The notes under the pieces: model-generated
What the model was told of the DNA's origin: nothing
Database searches by the model: none
What the model saw: the letters and a program-made list of their open reading frames with translations, nothing else
Source: Apoderus coryli
Taxonomy: Eukaryota; Arthropoda; Insecta; Coleoptera; Attelabidae
Assembly (NCBI GenBank): GCA_911728435.2
Contig: OU452202.1
Coordinates: 11,883,135-11,947,134, forward strand
Length of the DNA stretch: 64,000 nucleotides
Reading direction: 5' to 3'
In this document: positions 24,061 to 36,433 of the stretch, in pieces
Layout of the letters: each line of letters starts with the position of its first letter
How positions within the stretch are numbered: the first letter of the stretch is position 1
Position numbers and translations under genes: made by a program

Positions 24061-25060
24061 ATCTTAACATTAACCCTAAATACATCCAATCTGAATCTAA
24101 TATAAGAGTTAAAATTGCTTTGTATTTGCTTTTAAAAAACTGGTTTATTCGGAATACCTTTTGATATTTATGTACACAATTTTTAACGGTATCAAGTGAT
24201 GGATCTGTCGCAAATAAAACATTAACTTAAATGATTCAGAGTTCAAGTAGACATTGCAAACTCTTATGCTAAGAATATTCAATATACAGACTCTACGGGC
24301 ACTTAAAATATGTTCTTCATACCCAGATAGATACTAGACTGTTCAGACGAGCAATATATCACATTGCGGCAAGATATACTTATGGTCTATTATTTTCCAA
24401 ATGGTTTATGGTGAAAAGCGCGGGGCATTGAAAAAATAACATCAGTGCTCTAGCCCACGCGTACCATAGTCATGTCAGGGAGGGCCCCCTGTTATAGTGA
24501 ATATATACTATTTTATGAGACCAACATATTACCCGAAGGTATTAATAAAAAGCGGGTTTGTTTCGTTATTATTGTCTGTGTCGTATATACTTCGGTCTAT
24601 CTGTATATAGGCATAGTTATTTTTCAATTTATCTGATAAATGATAGATGAAAAACAAAAATCAAATTATGAGTGATACAAAACGAGTTTTTGATGGTAAT
24701 TCTTCATCGTACAAATGATTTAAATACTAGATAGTTCAAAGATACGAACAACAGGTACATAAGATATATCTTAACTGATTTATATAAATATGCTGGCAGT
24801 CGTTTGTGTTGATGCATTGAAAAACTTCTTGTGAAGGAGGACAATGTATTTTTTTTTTAATTCTTGATTACAGCATATATGGTATTTTATTACTGTTCAT
24901 TGAGGACAGAGTTCTTAGTTTTGTATAACGAAGTAACCATTTGTTTTATCAAAGACGATGTATAGTCCATTGGACTAGTTGACTTGAATAGACTACTACT
25001 TAGATAATTTTTTATTTTTTCCTCTTTGGGTTTAAGGTTCTTATAAACATTTTTTTTATA
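24061..25060. other. Non-coding, no gene seen
   Basis: AT-rich, no recognisable content. Confidence 0.4.
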
Positions 25061-25096
25061 AATATTTAGCGAAAGTTACATTTCTCTTGTCTAACG

Positions 25097-25125
25097 TTTC
25101 GGCAATGGTTTATCGCATTCTTCAG
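25097..25125 (-). ncRNA. Hammerhead-like core, degenerate
   Basis: Minus strand: CTGAAGA (25125-25119), spacer with TGC...GCC, GAAAC (25100-25096). The order and spacing match the other hammerhead-like cores, but stem II has a mismatch and stem I is not evident. Confidence 0.3.
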
Positions 25126-25224
25126 GTTATTTGCGTAATGCTTCAATCTTCTTTTTATAGTACTTCGGTAAGTTTTTTCCATTTCTGTGTAGAAGGACAG
25201 AATATTTTCACCCATGCCATTCAT

Positions 25225-25322
25225 CTTTCTTTTTTTATGTTCTTCAACCATTTTTCCTTTTAATTTATTTATAATTTTATTTAATTAAAAGTAAAAATGG
25301 TTCAAGAACATAAAAAAAGAGA
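25225..25322. repeat. Small inverted repeat
   Basis: TTTTTTTATGTTCTTCAACCAT (about 25229-25250) faces ATGGTTCAAGAACATAAAAAAA (about 25298-25319), with further AT-rich pairing between. Hairpin-forming, no coding capacity. Confidence 0.65.
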
Positions 25323-25516
25323 GATCATTTTTTATAGTGTAATTTGAAGATATAGTTCAGTATTGATGTGCAGTTGAAACTTCTTGTACACAAACAATAA
25401 GTCTTACATCCACGAAATTAGTTTAATAGAAATGAATCACTAAAGAACAAACATACGAGTATTTCAAACAATAAGCAAGAATCTTTATATTTTAAATATG
25501 ATATTCTGCCAAAGTC

Positions 25517-25538
25517 ATATATATATATATATATATAT
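25517..25538. repeat. (AT)11 microsatellite
   Basis: Uninterrupted AT dinucleotide run. Confidence 0.95.
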
Positions 25539-25628
25539 CGTGTAAAAAATTGATATGGTTACATTAAATATAGATTATTGAATATCTATAAATCTATTAT
25601 ATTGTATTGACAAAATTAAAGCAATATA

Positions 25629-26696
25629 CAGGGTGTCCCATTTAAGATGGATACAAGTCAATAACTCTGTTATTTGTTGAGCCTTTTTTATCATTTTTGG
25701 TGGGATGGTGTATGGTTACGCGTTACATATTTCCATTGAGGTAAAAAGTACCGGTACCGGTGGGGTTTAAATTGTTTTCGTTCAAGAGTAAACTACCTTT
25801 AGGACATTATGTATTTCAAATCTGATAAATTTACTCAGTCTTTGTCATCTAAAATACTTAAGTTCTAATTTTGATAAAAATTCATACAGTGTGTGTCATT
25901 AATAATTTATAGAAAATGCATTAGAAACTATGGTAACTTGGTCGAAGATATTTACTTTTAGTTCTTTGTTATTACTTTTAGTTCACAGTTTATTTCATAT
26001 TTTTCAAGTTAATGTTTTTTCGTAGTTTCTACGTTTTACTTATTTCTTAACAAAACGACACAACATAACATTTTGTTTCCATGGACTGAGTTCTTAAACT
26101 TGATTAATAATAATGATACTCGTTATTCGTCACGTACAACCACAAAAAGGAAACAAATTTTACAGACCACTTGCAAAGCTTTTTTGAAATACTTTCAATA
26201 TGCACATATCAGTTCAAAAGTGAGTCGATATCAACTCCCAAGAATATTACAGCCATTCTCTGGACTAGAATAGTAGCGAGAAAAAATATTACACAATGAA
26301 ACTGAGAAGATTTAGTTTTTGGACTTCCCTTGTGTCTTGACCATGATGGAAACTATCTCAGAAGTATAATTGGATTGTAATAAAGTTCATACGGAGAATC
26401 CAGCGGCGTTGTGGAATCTGCATTACTTTTTTTCAAATTATTAACTAAAATCCTAAATTTTAAGCAAAATTAGAACCTAAGTATTTTGGATGGCAATGTC
26501 CTAAAGGTAGTTTACTCTTGAACGAAAAAAAAACCCAATTAAAACGTACGCCAATGTGGTACCGCACTTTTTACCTCGATGAAAATGTGTACCTCGTAAC
26601 AGTACACCTTAATGCTAAAAATGGTAAAAAACGCTCAAAAAATAATAGAGGTATGGGCTTGTATCCATCTTAAGTGGGACACCTTGTAGGTTGAGA
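25629..26696. mobile_element. Foldback element with CAGGGTGTCCC ends
   Basis: The left end CAGGGTGTCCCATTTAAG and right end CTTAAGTGGGACACCTTG are inverted and both flanked by TA. Paired inner markers are GATGGATACAAG / CTTGTATCCATC and AGAGTAAACTACCTTTAGGACA / TGTCCTAAAGGTAGTTTACTCT. About 1.07 kb. The 66-codon frame at 26073 in the loop region has no recognisable domain. TA flanks suggest Tc1/mariner-type mobilisation. Confidence 0.8.
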
Positions 26697-26699
26697 ATA

Positions 26700-29460
26700 C
26701 CCTTAAACTATTTATATTTATAATTTCTTGACTCTATTTTTAAAAATCTATAAATTTGTGGGAGACACTGTATGTTCACAAATAAAAAATAATGGTTTGC
26801 TATAAGCATGCTTACTTCCTAATACAATTATACTGATAATCTTTAATATATGATACCTACTAATTTCACATCCGCAATAATTACATTACAATGTGAATGT
26901 ATAGTGAGGTTTCTTGGACAGAGGCGGAATGAAACACTTTGGATTTTAAGTACACGCTGCGGAAGCATAACGTTGACTGAACTAAGGGTTATCAAAGCTT
27001 TCTCAGGATATTTAAAAATGCGTCATGTCACAAATAATGTTATTTAACAATTATTTTAAAAAGTATCACTTTACCCTATAAACAAAGTAAAGCTTTTTAA
27101 AATATAAATGCTTCTTGAAATCATCCATGTCTCAAAGAGAACTCGATATAATTTTAAAATTGAAACCAATCTTCAATGTCTCGTTTTCGTATAAATTTTA
27201 ATATTAACTAAACATGTTTCGTTACAATAGTATAACATCAAATTTAAATTGAAAAACAAAGTACGAGGACAGTATTTAAATATTATTTGGTTAAATTAAT
27301 ATGATAACATTTAATAAGACAAATTTCTTAATGGATTTCCCCCGATGATGTTTTGTTTTTATAAAAAAAAAAATACTCAAATTTCGCACACTTTCTGCAA
27401 TATTTTTGAATAACTCATAACGTTGAATAGCAAAATTTTATTTATGAACTTCAGGTACGGAACGGCGATGCCCACTTGTTCTTAAGATTTTTTTTAAATA
27501 CTTACACTTCAACTTATTCTAGCAGTAATTAATGTTTTTTTTAATACGGTCTTATACAGTATTTGAAGTATCCTACTGCGAATAATCCGAGCATCAAGAT
27601 TTCTGTCAGTGTTAATTTGAAGAAATAGGTACAAGTTTCTTTTATTATTCTAATTTACGTTAGGTTGGGATTTTCTGTATAATTGTTAAAAAGCCATTAA
27701 AAGTTAAGCTGTCAGCTGTCATCTGATTTCGATGGTATTACAAGAATAACAAAAAAAAGTGTGCTGTCCGCTAGCATTCAACAAAATAAATGAAATGATG
27801 TGTGCGTGAAACACGCTAAGGTTGAATGCCACTTAAGAGAAATATCGCCAGTACATTGTCGTCCGTATACAAGAAAAACTAAGTAATCAGTTAATAAAAT
27901 AATAATATTTAGCCTAATGAAATACATCTTTAATTATAATAACGAATTACATGTCTCGTTACATAAATAATAACGATAATAATAGCCTTCATTGTCCAGC
28001 AGGAAAGCCAATTACATACAGGACAGAAAATATTCATGAATAATAAACTAAATTACTATGACTTGAGTTTCCTTTCCAGATAAAAATTGGAATCATTAAT
28101 TTATAGTCAGTAGGTACTCGTTGATATTTCGGGTTCGATAAATTATGGAGAAACTACACTGTGGAACATTCTGAAAATCTGGTGTTGGACGTAAGTCGAC
28201 GGGACCAATTCGGCTAATATGTTTTCAAGGATCTAGTACTTCTGGTTATACCGGAAGTAGGTGTCAACTTCCTTATTTCAAATACGACCCTAAATTAAAT
28301 TTGTTTTGGATTCTCCTTGTAATTCTAAAGATATTTTATGCATATTATGTTATATACCTATATCTAGCCGTTTTCGAAATATTGGAAATGTTATGTCAAA
28401 AATTACATCATCAGTATAAAGAATAATTACAATTTTTTATTATATGGAAGCTTTAACAATTTAATTTGTTAGAATACCCTAGGAGATATAGATCTACTTT
28501 AAGCGCCTACGTATATTTTTTAGTAAATATTAATACAGGGTATTTGAAAAAAGGGTAAAAAATTAAATTGAAAAAAGTGTCAAAATTCAAAGTTTTTAAA
28601 TGGCAACCCCCAATTATATATATTTTTTATTTTTTTGCATCAAAAATGAATGCAAGTTTATGAAAGGATGTCTATTCCAAAAATGGATAGTTTTCAAAAT
28701 TTTGACAATTTTTCATTTTTCTATTACAATAGTAATATGACTTTGAAATTTAATTGATTTTAGTTGGCCATGATGACTGAAAGCCAATAAATATGACACT
28801 TGTCAAAAATAATCAACAATTATGACAATTCTTTCAAAAAATACAGTTTGTCAATATAAATACACAACTTGCAAATACAACACAAATACAAATCACATAA
28901 AAATATATACGACAATATAAAACAATTAGGACAATACTGCACAACAAAAAACAACGCAATATTGCCAACAAGAATCAAGAACTCTACAACCAACCACTCT
29001 CAAGAAATTCATCGACAGAGTAAAAACAGTGCTTTATGTCTTTATTTTAGTTTTAAATGATTTGTAGTTAAACGACCGAATCTGCTTCGGTACCTTATTA
29101 TAAAATTTGTAATTAAGAGAGTTATTTTTAGATTTTGTTAGTCTATATTTTGGAATGATCAACAAATCAGCCGACCGAGTACTATAGAGTATAGAGATTC
29201 AGTCAACATATAGACAATCAAGACTAGGAACAGTCTGGACTAGGAACAGTCTGGAATAAAACTGAATTGTCAAAATTGGGTTCAAAATAGAAATATAATT
29301 GTACGTTGCTCATTGTAATTGGTCTTCAGGTGACTTTTTCTTGGCAAAACTTGTGTGGATTGTAGAAAATTTTCGTTATAGATGTATTGGTTAAAAAATT
29401 AATTATTTGAGATCTGATTCTGGAGGTTAAATGCTGATATTTAATTAATAATAGCGAACT
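26700..29460. other. Non-coding, no gene seen
   Basis: No supported gene. A transposon-end-like ACAGGGTATTTGAAAA is near 28540 without a partner. A two-unit direct repeat, CTAGGAACAGTCTGGA, is at about 29224-29256. Confidence 0.4.
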
Positions 29461-29463
29461 CAT

Positions 29464-29751
29464 CTAAATATTAAATGAGTCTGTAAGATTTTCAACAAAC
29501 TGTATAATGTAATTTCTCCTAATTACAACACGCCTGTGGTCAACTTCTAATAGGTTATTGCCTGCCTGGTCATATAAAATTTTCTGCGGGTCGTTAAGTT
29601 TATCTGTTAAGCTCCTCTTTTTAACACTTTGTTGAAATGGCCTTACTTTGGCACGAATAGTTGGCGGTAATACGCACGACGAAATATCATTCTTATCCAT
29701 TGCATACGTACATATTATGCCGAGAGAGATCTCACTAAAATGATAAAACAC
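29464..29751 (-). CDS. Unrecognised 95-codon open frame
   Basis: Product is hydrophilic in its middle (IRAKVRPFQQSVKKRSLTDK, then DPQKILYDQAGNNLLEVDHR), with charged composition unlike the AT-rich noise around it. An internal ATG (MDKNDISS) could be a better start. I do not recognise the family. It could be a retro-copied gene fragment or part of a transposon accessory protein. No splice sites, promoter or partner reading frame were identified. Confidence 0.3.
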   Translation of the reverse strand: MFYHFSEISLGIICTYAMDKNDISSCVLPPTIRAKVRPFQQSVKKRSLTDKLNDPQKILYDQAGNNLLEVDHRRVVIRRNYIIQFVENLTDSFNI

Positions 29752-30772
29752 TTAGTATTACTACATGTTGGCATGCGAGTCTTACTAAACTTTTATTGGT
29801 TTACAAGGATATAACATGATCAGTTTTGAATTGCATGTCTGACGAGTTAAGCACCCAAGACAGTAAAAAAAAACCGAAATAGTTTCATATTATTGACTTT
29901 TTCCGTTCTGTTTGTTCTTCAGTGTTTATGGCCATTTGAAATGAATGAAGTAATCATCATAAGATGATTATGTAGCTTTAGAGATATGATTTGCCCCTTG
30001 TTGATCTGAAATCTAGGCTTTTAAATAATTTTCTTGTTTACTACTTGAAGTAGAAATATTTACTTTGAAAATAAATGATTTTCAAATGAATAGGTGCCAA
30101 TATTGATAGTAGTAATTACAGCACTACCATTCCAAGTTATTATGTTGAAAATAAGCAGATGAAAATAAAAATATTCTCCTTATTAATACATGAGCCACTG
30201 CAAGAAATATGCATACTTTTTTTTATCATGCAGATTATTGGCGTAGAATTCTTTGAATGATTAGTGGAAATGGAATATTATGGTGAGATTAATGATGATG
30301 ACTTAATGATTTTTTAAAATGACGGCTTAATACTGAGACTGAGTAAAACGGAAAAACGGTTTAATCACGTATTTATTTTTTAACACTACATTGGAAGTTG
30401 GTAATATTTTAGGATGCAGAACTATTGATGTTTTACAACACGATTAAATTGTTCCAAATTCTGATTTAAATAAATAAACTGCTGGACAAATGAAGTGCAC
30501 CAATGTTTGCCTTCATGTCAAAGAGAAATATTTTAATAACCAGAAGAGATAGAGGCATGCGTTTTGGTATGTTAAGGACAAATTATTTGGTAAGGTAAGG
30601 TTCTAATATGTCTACAAGACGGCACTTTCAAAATTAACGTCCGCCGTTTTGCCTTACAGTTGCCACCATCAACTTTGTTGTGTTTTTAAATTCGGATCTG
30701 CATTTTTAATTTTGTTTTCTGAAATAGTTTGTAACTACCTGTAAAATAAGGTATAACTCAAGTATGATCTCG

Positions 30773-30799
30773 ACGTTTCGATTCGATAGTAGTCATCAG
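30773..30799 (-). ncRNA. Hammerhead-like core, left arm
   Basis: Minus strand: CTGATGA (30799-30793), spacer, GAAA (30779-30776), then CGTC. The ACGT after GAA is self-complementary, so stem III could form only between two molecules, as in the dimeric small hammerheads described from Penelope-like elements. Confidence 0.4.
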
Positions 30800-30937
30800 T
30801 AATGATTTTTCCGTGATACAGACTGGCATTATTTTTTGCTGAGCGAAAATAAAGGATTTTAAAAGGCATTATGTAGTAACACATTTCGTATTTTAGCTAA
30901 GCAAAAAATAATGCAGGTCTGTATTAAGGAAAAATCA

Positions 30938-30968
30938 TTGATGATGACTACTATCGAGTCGAAACGTC
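30938..30968 (+). ncRNA. Hammerhead-like core, right arm
   Basis: TTGATGA (30938-30944; U in place of the first conserved C), one extra T, stem II GACT/AGTC, GAAA (30961-30964), then CGTC. This is the inverted partner of the left-arm core, with two or three substitutions. Confidence 0.35.
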
Positions 30969-31023
30969 AGACAAATAAAAAAGTGGGTCTGTATTTGAAT
31001 AAACAAAGTTGATGGTGACAGCT

Positions 31024-32389
31024 TTCGGTAGAATTTTATAATTTCGGGTAAAACAAAATAAAAAAGCAGCGTCGGAACTGCATGGTATACGAGGTTTGTT
31101 AAAAATAAAGTGAATTTTTATTTTCTCTCAAAAATATTTATTTATTCATTATCTATTTTGTCAAAGTAGTAAAACTCAGTTTTTTACGGGTGTGTTTAGT
31201 TTTGTGAATAGGAAAGAGTCCGGCGATACCGTGGTGGCCTAGGCATGAACACGCAACGACGTGTGAGCATCTGGGGGCTTCTTCGTGGCCTATCTGTAGG
31301 TACATTTATTTTAACCCTAATTTTGTAGCTTTTTTTTTTATTGTGTTTGTGTGTGTGAGTAAAACATATTTAGAGGTTTGCAATTAATTAAATTATTCTT
31401 AAACAAAGCTAACAACATTTTAATAATATTTTTTATGATCTCATATTTCTAGCATTTTGTAAATTAAGTAATGGTCACAAATTTCTACTAAGGTACTAGC
31501 CTTGTGGACGGCTAGATTGTTTAATGTTGCTGCTAATTTACAGAGTGTAAAACAAAATACTGATTTTTTTCTCGTCGTTTAAGGCTATCGAGATTTAGTA
31601 TTTTGTTATAGATTTTTTTGATATGTGACATTTTAGTGTTTAGTTTATGTAAAAAACAATTTGAATGAATTTTTGAAATATCTTCAATTTTTGGAAATAT
31701 CGAGATTTTAATAAAACTGGGCAATTTTACTTAATTCTCTGATACAAGGTAAGTCTAACATTTTGTGACCGGTATTAACTTGCTATATATATTCCTTAAA
31801 ATAAAACTCCTAACATTCTCATAAAAAGGTATAAGGCGTCCGCAAGAAAATATATAATTTGTGTTTCTTTTGGAAATTTGAATTTTTCAACTGAGAATAG
31901 AGCAGCCGAATTGAAAAGTATGTTAGGTGTTCTAACGTTTGTCGTAGAAACTTTAGACCAATTTGCAGAAACACGTTTTTACTTTTTCCTAGAAGTTCTC
32001 TATTAGTCCTTGTAGCGGTCATTTAAATTCAGTATTTTACGATGAATTTATTGCACTACTGTAAACATAATTCTAATCTAGGCAAATATAATGTCTTTAA
32101 TCAACTAGAGATCAACATTTTACGAATAATTATCTCAAAGTTTCGATTACCATTCATTATTATACAGGGTGCTCAAAATTCTAAATTTACACGCAGCTAT
32201 GGTTAAAAGAGTCATAGATTGTGTTAGACTGTCCGAATGAGGAAATATAAATTACAAATTACTAACAATTAACATTTTACTAATTCAAAAACAATAATTT
32301 CTAAATTTGGTAAATTCAATACAATTTTAAAACAATGCAAATTTTTACAGTAGGCATGGCAATAATATTAATAATAGTCTGAAATCGTT
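31024..32389. other. Non-coding, no firm gene
   Basis: An ATG frame at about 31244 (MNTQRRVSIWGLLRGLSVG) runs into a possible GTAC donor, but no downstream exon was found. TACGAGGTTTGTTAAAAATA near 31090 resembles a mariner end without a partner. A TACAGGGTGCTC end lies at about 32163. Confidence 0.35.
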
Positions 32390-32697
32390 GTCTTAAGCGA
32401 ATTATGGTGGTTTTATTAACAATCAACTACTCCTCTCGCGTCCTTAGCGTATATAGCTATTCTTTGCAGGGCGGCGATCAACTTCCTATGTTAACAACGG
32501 TCGAACGTCTTGGTGTAGTCAAGGAAACAAATGTAGAGGTCACAACTGACATCACGGCATCTCTGGATTAGAACTTGCAGAGTGAAAAGGGCTTCGCGTG
32601 CACCTAGTGAATTCCGGAATCCAAACTGCGTTTCTCCGGTGTTTTCTTCGCCTATTTTTTGTAGATCTCGATCTTTAATGTTTATTAATATCCACAA
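32390..32697 (-). pseudogene. LINE reverse-transcriptase fragment (motif A)
   Basis: The minus-strand frame reads TQFGFRNSLGAREALFTLQV, then CFLDYTKTFDRC. These are conserved reverse-transcriptase blocks 2 and A (QFGFR..G..EA; DY.KAFD with the first catalytic Asp). The frame breaks immediately downstream. Short dead fragment. Confidence 0.75.
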
Positions 32698-33062
32698 AAA
32701 CGAACCTCTTTATAGAGTCATGCATTTTAATTCAGGTCTAATTTGAACGAAATAAATTCTTTATTTCACTATTAATATGATTGCCGTTTTTGAGGTATAA
32801 TAATAATTCCATCGTCAACTCGCTGCTTTTAGCCATAGTAATGACCAGCTTATGGTTTTCTCCGTCAAATAATGTTGCTGATAAGCAGTAATGATAATTT
32901 CTTTCACGCTGGTAACATTTTCCGGTAAAAAAAAACAAATGAGGCATCCACCTACAAGTGGTACAGAGCTTTTCCATACAATGTTTGCATGTTGATGTAA
33001 ATTATTGCGTACACGTTAAGTGTATATCCTAGAAGTTTTAGCTCACGGACTGGAATCGTTTA

Positions 33063-33733
33063 CTTTTCCAAAGGTTATTTCGGGATTTGGCAACCCTGGT
33101 GTTGCAATCTGGCAACTGACAGCTCTATCGTAAAGTGGGACATTTTTGAAGTTATACGTACTCAGAACGTTTTGACATACAAGCGGTATTTGTGTTGTTT
33201 ACAGTAACTTAAAAGATTCATCTCGGCCCAAAAATGGAATTAAATCGTGAACATTTTCGTGCGATTATTTTTTACAGCTTTCGACGTGGATTAACTCAGC
33301 AACAGTGCAATGATGACTTAATTTAATTTTTGGCGATGAAGCTCCATCAAGGACCAGTGTTTATCGATGGTATGGTGAATTTAATTGTGGTAGTAGCTCA
33401 CCCAAGACGAATTTCATGAAGGTCGTCCAAAATCAGTTGTTGTTCCGAAAACCATTGATGCTGTTCGCGAACTGATATTGCAAGATCGTCATGTCACCTA
33501 TCAAGAGATTGAGACAACTTTAGGCATTAGTGGGACCAGCATACATTTAATATTGCAAAAACATTTGACTGTCAAAAAAATTTGTTCGCGTTGGATCGCA
33601 CATAATTTGTCAATCGCTAAAAAAAGGCTCGTGTCGATTGGTCGAAAGAAATGCTCAAAAAATACGATCCCGGTGCTTCGAAACACGTCTATGACATCGT
33701 GACAGGTGATGAATCGTGGATTTACGCGTATAA
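33063..33733 (+). pseudogene. Mariner transposase remnant, 5' half
   Basis: Begins with a degraded terminal repeat (GGTTATTTCGGGATTTGGCAACC) and leader also present in the mariner at 41301-42236. The coding sequence starts at about 33235 (MELNREHFRAIIFYSFRRGL). It then passes through at least two frameshifts: QDRHVTYQEIETTLGISGTS is in the frame at 33478-33702, and ARVDWSKEML to VTGDESWIYAYN lies in another. The DESW motif carries the first catalytic Asp of the D,D34D triad. Sequence beyond it is lost at about 33733. HTH DNA-binding part and half of the catalytic domain remain. Confidence 0.85.
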
Positions 33734-33739
33734 TATTAA

Positions 33740-35040
33740 TAATAATAAAGGTCTTTGTGATTTTGCCACTGCAATGGGCTATTAAACCTATAGTCACAGT
33801 ATACTGTGGTCTAGTAACAGTAATCGATCTGAAAGTTGATATAAATGCTATATAGGCATTGATAGTGTTCTTGGAAACCAGCAAAAAATCAGACTCGTTG
33901 GTGCCATATTCGCATCAGGCCAGATAAACTCTCAACATAAGGAACAAAAACCAAAAGAGCAGTTTTCACAGACTTTCATATCAAAAATTTAAATAAAAGG
34001 AGATAATTACTTCGACGAGAAGATTCAGTTGTCGAAGTTTATAGAGTGTCCACGTGTCCAACTATGTGTTCTATTAATATGCTGCTATTTCCACAAGAAT
34101 ATTAAAAATAGATCTACGAGTCTCAATGGCGAGCCATGTGACGCCATGCTCTGCAGCTTATTTTCTTATTTGTTATGTCATGGCTGTGTAAGTATGACGT
34201 TGATCGACACTCACATATATTTATGCAAACCACGTATTTGCTCTTCTTTATGCTTTTTTATATACATTTACTTTTGCAATATATATACATACATTTAAAA
34301 TGGCATAGGACGAAATTAAATCAGTCTGTAATTTAACATGTACATATACTTGAATACCCGTCCGCTACTTTAAAATAAAGCCACTTTAAAACTTAATATG
34401 CGTACATAATGTAGCCACAGACGACTCAATAGACAACGCAACTTGAAATGTTACTTTATTATCGGCTATGCTGATTTATGGGTTGAAATTTTGCTACTGG
34501 CGAATGTGGGATTTATATTTTCGTGTTTTACATGACTAGAGAGAAAGCATTGTAAAGATTAGATGATTACACACAGATTGATCTACGAGGGTGGGCTAGT
34601 TATTAAACTAACCATTTTCGAGACATTTGGATACAAGTAAATCAAATTATATGAAGAATTGAATTCTCTTAAAGATGAATTTTAAAGGTGATTTGTAAAA
34701 AAAAATATGGCGTTTAACTTGAACTTAAGTTATTCATCCTAATTAATTTAAAAATAGAGTAATTACCATACTGTTTTGCTGAGCTTTCATTAATTGAGAT
34801 TTTATTTCTGTAGACCATTTGCTCTATAACAGATAATCTGCGGTATGCTTTCATAATGAAAACTACACTGAAAAAAGTGAAGGTGAAATGAACAAAATTA
34901 TTACAATTAAGCCATAGGAAGTATACATCAATCTTAAATAATATTTTATGTGAATTTGCCAAAAAAAAAGTGAATATTCAAAATTACTTGTGAAAAAGCA
35001 TAAATTACGTTTTTTTTAACCGTTCATTTAATTACCATTT
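33740..35040. other. Non-coding, no gene seen
   Basis: No recognisable genes. A TACGAGGGTGGGCTAGTTATT motif at about 34586 looks like a mariner-type end without an identified partner. Confidence 0.4.
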
Positions 35041-35945
35041 TGTAATTTATAATAATAATAATAAAAGCCTTTATTTTTTTTAATTGGGTTGGGTTTCAGT
35101 TCCATTTTAGTCTGCTGACCAAAATTGTCTGTTCAGCTAACCCAATTTCCATAACAAATACAATACAATAACATACAGAGTATAGTAAATACAGTATAAT
35201 GCCAATATAATATATAACCAATTACAGGTTTCTTAACCAATTTCACAAATAAATATTTTCAATAACAAACAAACGATAAAAAAAAAGAACTAACGAAAAA
35301 ACACAGACAAAAAAATGAAGGAGAATACCTAATCATATAACAAAAATCATTTGCCTAGGAAACTGCATGGGTCATTTTAATTATCCCGCTTAGTGAATAT
35401 ATTTTAAGTGTTCGCCGCGCCGTTTGCCTCGCCAATATGATGCTATAAACGCGTTTTTTAAATTGAACCTTATTTAGGTTTTTAACTTCTGGTGGCAGTT
35501 CATTCATACATTTAGTAATAAAGTAGGAAAACGATCTCTTGAACAATTCCGTAGAATGAGCAGGTGTAGTAAGAGTATGTTTATGTCGAATGTACATATT
35601 GTGTATGTCTGTTCGAAATCTTATCTTTTGATATAAATAAAGAGGAGTCTTGTAGTGCAGAATACTGTGAAACCGGCAAGCCGCATGTAAATACCTCCTA
35701 TTATCCTTCTGATGCCGAAAATCAACCTTAAGAATTTTGCAAACGCTATAAACGCCCTCTCATCACATAGGTTAAGCATGGTGAGTATATGACGTCACAG
35801 TAGTTAGGATGTTAAACGACCATTGCCTCGCACAATCTTGCTTTTAATTGTTTAGTAAGCACATGCCGGTGCTGAAATATTAGCTTTAAATTCATGAAAC
35901 CTATTTCTATGCACTTATTTACATGGTTAGTTAATTTAACGTGGA
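35041..35945 (-). pseudogene. LINE 3' part with reverse-transcriptase tail
   Basis: The 3' end (low coordinate) is an (ATT)n-type tail at 35045-35063. The minus-strand coding remnants, in order, are: IEIGFMNLK, LQNSCLRLIFGIRK, RRYLHAACRFHSILHYKTPLYLYQK, then the open frame 35597-35355 with MYIRHKHTLTTPAHSTELFKRSFSYF and LPPEVKNL. This is the conserved C-terminal domain of CR1/Jockey-like ORF2. It is closely related to the copies at 42462 and 46925. Stops and frameshifts interrupt it; 5'-truncated. Confidence 0.8.
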
Positions 35946-36135
35946 TCTTGTAATAATAAGAGCTAGTTGTAACTTCACAACGTGAATTGACATTATAATC
36001 TAATATTCACATAGGCGACTGTGAATTCACAAAAATATTTGTTGAATTGTTGGTCAATAGTATAAGAAGACTGCATCACGTGACACCCTCACACAGGTGT
36101 ATTGGTGCAATTTTTATAATTTACAAAGTATAGAA

Positions 36136-36140
36136 TATAG
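36136..36140. repeat. Copia target-site duplication, left
   Basis: TATAG directly before the left LTR; the same five bases follow the right LTR at 40788-40792. Confidence 0.9.
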
Positions 36141-36396
36141 TGTTGTTTTTAACTATTTTACTATTCAATTAAACAACCATAACTTTTAGATTATATTTAT
36201 TATTAATGTGAGAAATTGTAAAATACATATATGAATGACAAGTGCAAAAAGAATACAAACATTATGTTGTGAAGTTACTTACTGTCTAAAAAACCAATGT
36301 CACCAACATAAAATATAACGAACTAAAACTACAATGTTGCCACATTTACATAAAGGGAAGAACATAAATGAGGACGGATTTTAGCGATCTACAACA
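36141..36396 (-). repeat. Copia 3' LTR
   Basis: 256 bp, begins TGTTGTTTTT and ends CTACAACA on the + strand, with TGTTG/CAACA short inverted ends. Confidence 0.95.
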
Positions 36397-36405
36397 CTCC
36401 CTCTC
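36397..36405 (-). other. Copia polypurine tract
   Basis: Minus-strand GAGAGGGAG ends directly at the 3' LTR, the expected plus-strand DNA primer site. Confidence 0.8.
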
Positions 36406-36433
36406 GCTAACATCCGGTACATTAACAAAATTA

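Larger units (their letters stand above)
30658..31023. mobile_element. Foldback element with hammerhead-like cores
   Basis: The outer inverted repeats contain CACCATCAACTTTGTT and AACAAAGTTGATGGTG. Inner arms (about 30771-30853 and 30893-30969) pair around GACGTTTCG...ATAGTAGTCATCA / TGATGACTACTAT...CGAAACGTC and GGCATTATTTTTTGC / GCAAAAAATAATGC. Each inner arm contains a (C/T)TGATGA...GAAACGTC hammerhead-like core. No coding sequence. Confidence 0.8.

Noticed and set aside
25517..25538. Regulatory TATA region
   Set aside because: A plain AT microsatellite with no gene downstream.
31088..31200. Mariner 3' end (TACGAGGTTTGTTAAAAATA)
   Set aside because: Similarity to mariner termini only; no partner end or transposase nearby.
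31244..31300. Start exon of a host gene (MNTQRRVSIWGLL...)
   Set aside because: Only about 19 codons, weak donor, and no continuing exon found.
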